From Conoideocrella luteorostrata (Eukaryota > Ascomycota > Sordariomycetes > Hypocreales > Clavicipitaceae), in the NCBI GenBank assembly GCA_032433595.1, contig JASWJB010000240.1, forward strand, positions 1 to 64,000: a stretch of DNA of 64,000 bases, written 5' to 3'. A program made the position numbers and the translations under genes. Shown in pieces: positions 56,679 to 64,000 of this stretch (position 1 is its first letter; every line of letters starts with the position of its first letter). Under the pieces are notes generated by a model that had not been told where the DNA came from, made no database searches, and saw only the letters and a list, made by a program, of their open reading frames with translations.

Positions 56679-58623
56679 CTACTCCCCCACTTCACGGTCA
56701 TCATCCCAGTGTATAAAGGACAAAACCCGCCACTTCCACGTACTATGTCTAATTTTCTTCCCCCAATAATACAAGGGAATCCATATCACTAGAATGCCGG
56801 CAGAAATACCTGCCATGGCTCCATATGCGTTTTGATAACCGCTCTCGTTGATCCAAGGGTTTGTCTCGAACGACAGCAAAAAGCCAAACAGCGCTGCATT
56901 TGACTTTTTATTAGCCTTTTTTAAAACTCAACATTGCATAGAGGTCAGGGAACAAAATCAATGAAGAAAGAAAGTAAAGAGACAAAAGAATCGACTTGTC
57001 TTATACAAGAGAGATGAAGGATCCAAACAGATGCACTTACACTTAAAGCCCATAACGGCAAGGGTTATTTCACCAGCAACTGGTCGATATGCGTCTATAA
57101 CATACACTAGACAAATATTTGTCGCTTGGGTGATGGAAAAGTTCACTACCAAATGATTCATTCGTTAGTGCCTGCTCAATGTCAATTCCGGGGAAAGGCA
57201 CAACTCACGGAGACCAAGCCCGATTGTGGGACATATCCAATGCAGATTGTGCTCGATCCCAACGCCGAAAAGGACCAATGCGAGCGGTGATGTGACGGCA
57301 GACAGCATTATCGCCGGAAGGCGCATCTCAGGCTCTCGAATACCACCATTTCGCTTTGTGAGGTAATCCGCAACCATGTCTCCGAAATGCCCACCAGCAG
57401 GCAGACCAAGAAGAGACCCGACAATGGCGGATATAAAGCACAGCCCTACTTGGTAGGGTTTGAAATGGTACGCTTGTTCAAAGGCTGGGTCGACGTTTGA
57501 TGTGACGGCAACGAGAAATCCGATAGTGGCCGCCTGAACCAGGGCAGCCCAAAGCACCGGCGGGAGTAGAATCAAACCAAACGGCCGGATCATCATCCTC
57601 AGGAAGTTCTCCTTGGTCAGAGTTCCAGAAGCGAACTTGAGAGACTGCACATAGGTGTGCTTCTTTGGCGCGGAGTTGGTTGCCTCAGCATCAGAGGGTA
57701 TGGAGCGTTGGGATCGAAATTCGTCCGTCGACTCGGAAGATTGCTGCTTCCCGAGAAGCTTATCTCGGGGATATGCTGTTTCGGGAAATGTGAAAACTGC
57801 CAACAGCAGAACAAGCCCAACGAGAGCAGAGCCAACTTCATAAATGGTGCGCCAGTCGTGGTGAATGGTGATGAGCCCGGAAATCACCAGGCCAATTGCC
57901 ACTCCAATGGACAGAAAACAAGTGTACGACGACATGATTCGTCCTCTTTCGTGAAGGAAGAAGATGTCGGCGATGGATATGGGCGCAATCGTCTCAGCCG
58001 CCCCGGCACCAAATCCCATAAAGATTCGCGCCGCCAGAAAACCAGCATAGGACTTGTCGAATATGGCCCAGATGGAGGCGCCGAAGTAGATGAGATAACT
58101 CAGTATATAGACGGGGCGTCGCCCCCATTTGTTCGCCATCGGCACCCAGATAAGGTTGCCTATACCCTGAAGTAGTGACGTCGTCGTGAAGAAGTAGGCT
58201 GTTTTGGGGATCGCTGAGGTCATCAAGGAATTGGTCTTCATGGCATCAGGAAAGAATGAGAGCGCAGTATCAACTATTGCTATTGTTGGACCAGCCGCAA
58301 GAAAGTTGCACATAGCCATGGCTATGCAGAGGACTGTGGCAATGTAGTTCTTTTGGTATCTTGGCCTATAAAGTTACAAAATAAGGAAGGGGTCGTTGTT
58401 AGCATCTTGTGAGAGATTGACAGATCAAGGCGAAAATTGGGGAGAAATACCAGTTCAATGGATCGTTAGGATCGTCTGGTGACGGTGTAGGAACCAGAAT
58501 CACTTCTTTCGTATCATGATGCATCAGCCGAACGTTGCCCAAAGTGCGCTTTCGACTATTCTCGACACCATCGCGAACATTGGGAGCCAATGCCGAGGCG
58601 GTGGGCTCTTTTTTCTCCGACAT
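56679..58623 (-). CDS. MFS transporter, DHA1-type (drug:proton antiporter-like)
   Basis: Four exons (58623-58451, 58365-57209, 57145-57041, 56893-56679) give 549 residues from MSEKKEPT. The N-terminal cytosolic part ends in SPDDPNDPLNWPRYQKNY, the marker found just before helix 1 in fungal DHA1 and related carriers. Twelve membrane helices follow. The loop between helices 2 and 3 reads GNLIWVPMANKWGRRPVY, motif A of the major facilitator superfamily, and the stretch SYTCFLSIGVAIGLVISGLI matches the position of the antiporter helix 5 motif. A Ser/Glu-rich central loop is at about 255-300. The joins restore NWPRYQKN, GLGLLNFSITQ and GFKSLFGFLL. Likely role is proton-coupled efflux or small-metabolite transport at the plasma membrane; the substrate cannot be told. 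An upstream in-frame ATG would add about 40 residues. Confidence 0.88.
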
Positions 58624-61600
58624 GGCGATACCAAGAGAGCCGGGGGCGCTGCAGATTCCTTTGCCGGGAAGCTGTGAGAAGGCTCGGGGTTCTGGATGAC
58701 GGGGTTGTTCGGCATTCGAAGTTTCTGGGGTGGTGGTCAACTTAAGGAACATCGATGGCCTCCATATACTCCGTACATAGTAGAACAACAAGCTTACATC
58801 TAGACTCACGTCCGTGGAGAAAGCGGGAACTCGGCTCTCCCTGCACGTACTAGTATATACTGGACAATACAACATACCAGCAAGCTTAGCACCACTTTGA
58901 GACAGGGCAGGCAATAACTACGGAGTAGTTCTTCAGCCACGATGCTTGGGTTTTCAAGGCTAGGGTCGGATCCAATGCCGAATGAGTGATCCAGTGCCGC
59001 TAGCAATAAAGTTCTAATTACCACACTCTAAATTCATTTTGGGGGGAGGGTTGATAGATGTTATCGTTTGTGAGCTTGTGTTACGGAATGCCAAACTCCA
59101 TGCCCATTTGCCCACGTTAGCCAGGACCCGGGACGACGGAACGAGACGCTTCACTGAATGGAGGCTGAAATGAAACACGGCGGGTGGTCTAGACGAATCT
59201 TGCATGTGGTGGTAATAATTACATGGGTCTTACTCCTCTACTTTGGATCAAGTCTCAGGACCATACGGAGTACCGTGCCAAGTTGCTCGTTGCACCAAAA
59301 GGCAATTAGCCCGTGGGCAAGGGTCAGCATCACGGCCCAAGCCCGTCAAGCCCGTCAAGCCCGGTTGGCCTCCAACTTGTCGGTAGCTACTCCCTACTCG
59401 TCCCGCAAGATTGATGGCGTTCGGAAATCTGTGGCCCCTCCCATTCCCCTGCGTCTGTAAGACGGACAAATTATAGTGTTTGCGGTGTACACATAGCCTA
59501 TGAGGCGCATGCGGAGGACGGAGTACGCAATCCCACGTTTGCTAACTCCCCGTCGCTAATCCAGAATCCAGACGTTCGGAGAGAAAAGCTTTCCATGCAT
59601 GCACATCCACGGTCTGCAGATGCAAGGTCGAGCCGCTAGTTGCGTTGTAGTTAGACAGTCTATTGTCTTAGGTAGTGTGTTGCAGGTGCGGTATTGCAGG
59701 TACGGAGAACTCCGTGACTAGTTATGTACATTATGGCTCGCATTAGCAAGCGTCCAAGACCCTGAGCTTGACGATGCCACGGGTGACTCTCAGCCACTGC
59801 GCAATGCAGTTCCTGAATTTCCTTCGTACTAATTAATTTACACATCTGGTTTCGGATGCTGCCATCGCTGATGGGCGAGCTGGCGAGGTATCTGCCGAGA
59901 CAAATTTGCCCTCGTTGGAGTCGCCAGGTTCAGCGCGCACGGTACTCGTCTACTCCAAGAGATCTACATCTCTCGCTCCAGTTTCGGAACGGCTGAACAA
60001 ACAGGCAGCACGGAGCAGCTTTTATTTTTACGCATGCAGTGGTTAACTACGGAGTACGGAGTACCTGGCAACCTGGCTAGATATTTCACCAAGGAATATA
60101 CTTTAGAGAGACATTGTGCCAAACGTCAAGATCTTAGAACATCAATCAAGACCTCCGTCAATCAAGACCATCGTCAAACCAGCAAGGTCTCGATCACTCG
60201 GTGTCTCAATTAGTCAAAGCCTCTAACAATCAGGACTTTTGCTCAGGACTACTCCGTGCACCTTGTCTTGTTATTCCCAGTTTCGTCCCTTCTCTGATGG
60301 CTTTACGGAATAGCGGCTCACCATTGGAACAGCCACAGAGTCTTTTGCTCCGTAATTGTCCAGACTTTTTCAGACCATGGCGCCAGACGACAGGGCTAGA
60401 CGGGCGATCTACTGGGCTAGAGCCACGGGAGCAGGGACGAACAATTGCCGATGGATGTGGTGTGCCCCGACGGCGGAGAAATAATGAGGATGACTGCATG
60501 CGTGCGTGTTACACAGAATAATAACTACCCTGCGACTATGTTCAAACGCATGCTGGCCCAATCAACGATGCCTGAGTGCCTGCGTTTCGAAGCAATACTG
60601 TCATCAATATCATGCAACCCTATCTAGCCGAGAAAACCGTGCCAGCCCAGAGCTGCAGACATTCGACGTGCTCGATTCCGTAGTTATTTTGGTGTGGTGG
60701 CACCCTCCACCCCCCTCCTTCTCGCGCCTTTTGTCATTAGTTGGTTACCAGGCAGTCAGAATCCAAGGATCCAAGGATCCAAATCCGTTTTTGAACATGT
60801 TGGCAACCGTGGTCCCAATTAGGCCTGACAAGCGTGGCGCCACACCCTTGACCGTTTCTCAGCTGTTTGCTTCAAGTTCATCTAGGTCTGCGTAGCCAAA
60901 CAAATCTGTCTTGCCCTTTTTCAGTTTGCATCTGTCGACGCGTGGCCGAGTGCTTTCGTTTAAATACCTAGTTTAATCGACCCCGGGAATTGTATTGCAC
61001 GTACGTAGTCCATGAGCCACGGCTCAGCATCTCACAGACAGGGCCCAGCTGCACTGTAAATTGACTCCATGGATGTCACTAACCAGCCTCATTGGTTGGG
61101 TTGATGTGATAGTACTCTATTCGAGGTATCAGGTATACACAGAGGGTACGTACGTGAGCTGAGAGCCTGTCTTGACTAGATTCGAGGAGCAAAAGCCCCA
61201 GCGACCACGCAGCTAATAACTAAGTCTGGGCCAGCCTGGTATCGTTCTGGTTCTCCAAGTTGAGTAGCACGGGGGCAAGCACGGAGGCACCCTCATGTAA
61301 CTCGCGGCGGCGATGCTTAAGCCGGGATCTGATGATGGGATGATGGAGGCCGCAGACGTACATTTGAAAATTCACATGAGAAGCAGCCACAAAAGCGTTG
61401 TGACCGGCGAGCTAATATTAGCAAGGAGTGACAATAGGATAAAAGAAAGGAAAGAGCAGAATGCTATTCATGCCGTTCCAGGTCCTTTGCCACAAAGCAT
61501 GGCATTGCACTGCCCAGCGAGGTGGATTACGTGGCCCATTCGTCTCATCAACCCGTTAGTCTGCCCAAAAAAAAGAGTTACAACTTGCGTCTGAGTCTGT

Positions 61601-62556
61601 AGGATATGCCACATACATGCATGATACGGAGTAGAGAGCCAGCCGCCAGCAGGCAGGGCCCGATTAAGTTCGGAGGGCAGCTCACTAACTAACCCACTAC
61701 CCCGTACAGCGGCTGAGCGGGTGACTGGCACTGTGGTATTGTGCTCACGCTGCTCCACAGGACATGGTGGTTGGCAGGCAGTTGGCAAAGTCGAGGCTAT
61801 CAGCGCACGCATGCGGCAAGGCTAGTCGTCACGATGGTGGTGGCCCTTATTGCCATCCAATCCAGCTGCTGGCTGAGCAGCTCCTAAGAACCGACATCCC
61901 GCCAGAGCAAGCGGCCGCCTCAACCAGTGGGCCGTCAATTGATCAATCCACCCACTCACTCACTCACACTCTCACACATGTCTGGTGGCAGTATTGTACT
62001 GCGTACAGCGGTCTTCTGCATTCCATGGTGCTGCAGTTACTCCGTTGAGTGACATGACGGTTTAGAAAGTAAACAATCGAGATTCTTCGAGCGCTGATCG
62101 GCTGCCCCTAGGCTCTCTTGGCTCTCTTCACCCCCAAATTCTCAGCAGAAATCTGCGGCAGGTTATCCCCCATGTCTTAAGCTCCGTACCTAAGGAAAGT
62201 ACGTATTGTATGGATGAGACACTCCCACCGATTCCAGGCCAACTGCTCGTTAGGCGGCTTTTCTTTCCTTCGTCTTTCCCTGCCTTCTGCGGAGCAGATT
62301 TCTCTCCTGCGCCGTACTTGTCGGCTATTTTACCAAGTCATTTGCAATTAGGCAAGTGCTCGGCCGGGCTCGCTAGCTAGGATCGTCATCACAGACTTGG
62401 CCGTCAGCCCTCGGAATCCTGTCCCGGTGCTGGCTGCCGTCTGTCTCTCATCGACTTGGGAATCCGTCTTTCTATATGCGCCTCGCGACCACGTCTCGCG
62501 GACGCTTCCCTCCCCTAAAAGCTGGGACCTGACTGAGATCGGCCCTTGTTTGCGAA
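58624..62556. other. 3.9-kb gene-poor stretch before the transcription factor
   Basis: The left end is the MFS gene promoter. TACGGAGTA-type copies occur at 58764-58772 (TACTCCGTAC), 59269-59277, 59517-59526 and 60048-60064. Short direct repeats include AGCCCGTCA near 59339-59362, ATCAATCAAGACC near 60140-60172 and ATCCAAGG at 60762-60783. The right end must contain the transcription factor promoter and leader. Several 60-130 codon open frames have no supporting features. Confidence 0.4.
60048..60064. repeat. TACGGAG element, two tandem copies
   Basis: CTACGGAGTACGGAGTACC in a gene-poor spacer. Confidence 0.75.
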
Positions 62557-64000
62557 ATGACGGGGCCATCCTTATCACAGATTCTTGAGCCTGCGAGACC
62601 CTCGGATGCCGTGCTGCTGCCTCCTTCCAATACCACAAGACTGGTGCATGAGCATCAACATCAACCAGGGCCCGAGCCCATTGGTCACAGCCTGATAGCC
62701 ACGGCGTCTGGGTCGACCTCATCTCTGCCGTACGCCAATGGCGCATCTTCAGTCCAGCAATCTTCTTCAACATCAGCCACGACATCGATGCCCGCTCATA
62801 CCTCAACGACGCCTGCCTCCTCTTCTTCGCGCGAGAACCACGGAGGGAGTAACTTGTATGCATGCCGGGATTGCGGTCGTTCGTACTCCCGGCCAGAGCA
62901 TCTTGTAAGGCACGTCCAAACTCATACGCTTGGCCGTCGCTTCATATGTGAAATCTGCCAAAAGTCATTTGCTCGAAAGGACCTCCTCCGCCGCCATGTC
63001 GCAAACCACGAGAATGATTCCCCGTCAAAGAGGAGACGAACCAACTCGTCTGTGAGCGCTGGCCGCGTGTCTCAGGCTTGTCGACCATGTGCCGTCGCCA
63101 GAGTGAAATGCGATGACTCCAAACCGTGTAGGCGTTGCGTTAACCGTAAACTGACCTGTGTGAGCTCCGAGACGGCATCTTCCTCTGGTTTTCATCACGG
63201 CAACATACCACCAAATGCCATTCCGACGTCTCATGACACTGCTCATTCTTCTGTGGGAGTACTTACCGCAGAGTCGGGAAATTCGTCTTCACCAGCTTCT
63301 ACAAGCCAGGCATATTCTAATCCAAGTGGCCCTGCTACGGGGCCCGAAGCTGCCGCCGCCGCCGCTGCTACTACTAGAAGCGCACCATACTCTCAACCGG
63401 GCTCTTTCAAACCTGAGGAAAGCCAACTGCCAACTCCAGAAACTAGTTTGGATCAAGGTGTGTCATGGGTATCATTCTGCACCTTGCCTTTCTTTTTAAC
63501 TAATAGTGTCAGCTCACAATGAAACACTTGCACCGCCTTCGTTTGAGCCTCCCATTGGAATAATGGACTTCAACAATTCTCCTTTTTTCGACTTCCTCCG
63601 AGATGTATTGTACGAGCAGCCGTTTGATCCGAATAAGGTGGTAGTTCCGCAGGGCATGCCGATACTCGACTTTTGCGACAATGCCAATCTGGAAATGACG
63701 GACATAGACTTTGGCGTTCTCGACTGTTGGAATTTGGATGGCATGGTTGGCGGAACGATGCCAATGGAACAATTCATGCCCCTGCATGAGAACCCCGTTG
63801 ACATTAATCAAATGCGGCAAAGCCTTGTCAAAGTCTGGACTGAATCACCGTGGCGCTGGGACCCAAAGTCTAATGACACGGGATACAAAGAGCAGGGCTA
63901 TTTTGCTGTCTCATCCAAGGAGACCTCGAGCGCGCAGTTTCAAAATAGCCGCGATCGCCTTGAAAGGGTCATTGCTGAGAAGTTGGAACAGCCGGGCCGA
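62557..64000 (+). CDS. transcription factor with C2H2 and Zn2Cys6 domains, 3' part outside window
   Basis: Two exons are seen, 62557-63457 and 63507 to the window edge, giving at least 465 residues without a stop. The intron (GTGTGT to TAATAG) joins SLDQG to V-SAHNETLAPP. Residues 1-100 are Ser/Thr-rich. Two C2H2 fingers lie at 101-123 (Cys103, Cys106, His119, His123) and 129-151 (Cys131, Cys134, His147, His151). A basic stretch SKRRRTNSS follows, then a complete Zn2Cys6 binuclear cluster with Cys175, 178, 185, 191, 194 and 201. A Ser/Ala-rich linker with an eight-Ala run precedes an acidic, aromatic region (PPIGIMDFNNSPFFDFL). The missing part is expected to hold the fungal-specific transcription factor domain. 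It should bind DNA in the nucleus; targets are unknown. Confidence 0.92.

Noticed and set aside
62348..62863. 171-codon open frame antisense to the start of the transcription factor
   Set aside because: Shadow of a Ser/Thr-rich coding region; no conserved sequence and no plausible promoter or splice signals.
1..64000. CRISPR array, prophage, intact retrotransposon or DNA transposon, biosynthetic gene cluster
   Set aside because: No regularly spaced repeats, no transposase, integrase or reverse transcriptase sequence, and no polyketide or peptide synthetase domains were seen on either strand.

Overview
The window is nuclear DNA from a filamentous ascomycete, most likely a sordariomycete of the order Hypocreales. 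The evidence is: protein-coding genes split by short introns (about 45-200 nt) with GTAAGT-like donors and CTRAC-like branch sites; genes lying singly on both strands with long intergenic spacers; and a gene set typical of these fungi (GPH sugar permease, MAPEG protein, proline-tailed GH16 glucanase, GT34 mannosyltransferase, C2H2 plus Zn2Cys6 regulator). The species cannot be fixed from the sequence alone. I support 19 protein genes (one cut by the window end, one with a suspicious stop) and one large, heavily mutated pseudogene. Splice sites were placed by hand from reading frame, consensus and family conservation.

Layout. 0.5-4.3 kb: vacuolar carboxypeptidase Y and a secreted DJ-1/PfpI protein, both minus. 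5.2-9.8 kb: a translation neighbourhood, with cytosolic tryptophanyl-tRNA synthetase (minus) sharing a divergent promoter with the ribosome-maturation factor SDO1/SBDS (plus), followed by ribosomal protein uS13/RPS18 (minus). 10.7-13.5 kb: an F-box-like hypothetical protein and a small Ser/Thr-rich protein. 16.6-20.4 kb: a GPH-type sugar permease (plus), a tiny cysteine-rich secreted protein and a MAPEG membrane protein (minus). 22.0-24.0 kb: an AT-rich relic of an F-box/DUF7600-type gene carrying several C-to-T/G-to-A nonsense changes. 25.2-26.6 kb: a GH16 glucanase. A 5.4-kb gene-poor stretch leads to a GT34 mannosyltransferase (32.0-33.5 kb), and a 4.7-kb gene-poor stretch to a 1026-residue single-pass membrane protein (38.3-41.4 kb) and mitochondrial QRI7 (42.4-43.7 kb). 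44.1-58.6 kb: proteasome beta-5, a tricalbin, a FYVE-RING ubiquitin ligase and a DHA1-type MFS transporter, all minus. A 3.9-kb gene-poor stretch then leads to a transcription factor with C2H2 and Zn2Cys6 DNA-binding domains, cut by the right edge.

Most genes are core eukaryotic functions (protein synthesis and turnover, membrane contact sites, secretory glycosylation) mixed with lifestyle genes (sugar uptake, wall degradation, small secreted protein, efflux). There is no biosynthetic gene cluster, intact transposon, CRISPR array or virus. The most informative unexplained signals are the F-box relic with RIP-like damage, the in-frame TAG inside a conserved-looking secreted protein, and a short TACGGAGTA/TACTCCGTA element that recurs through the spacers. 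I did not find convincing evidence for a new multi-gene system.
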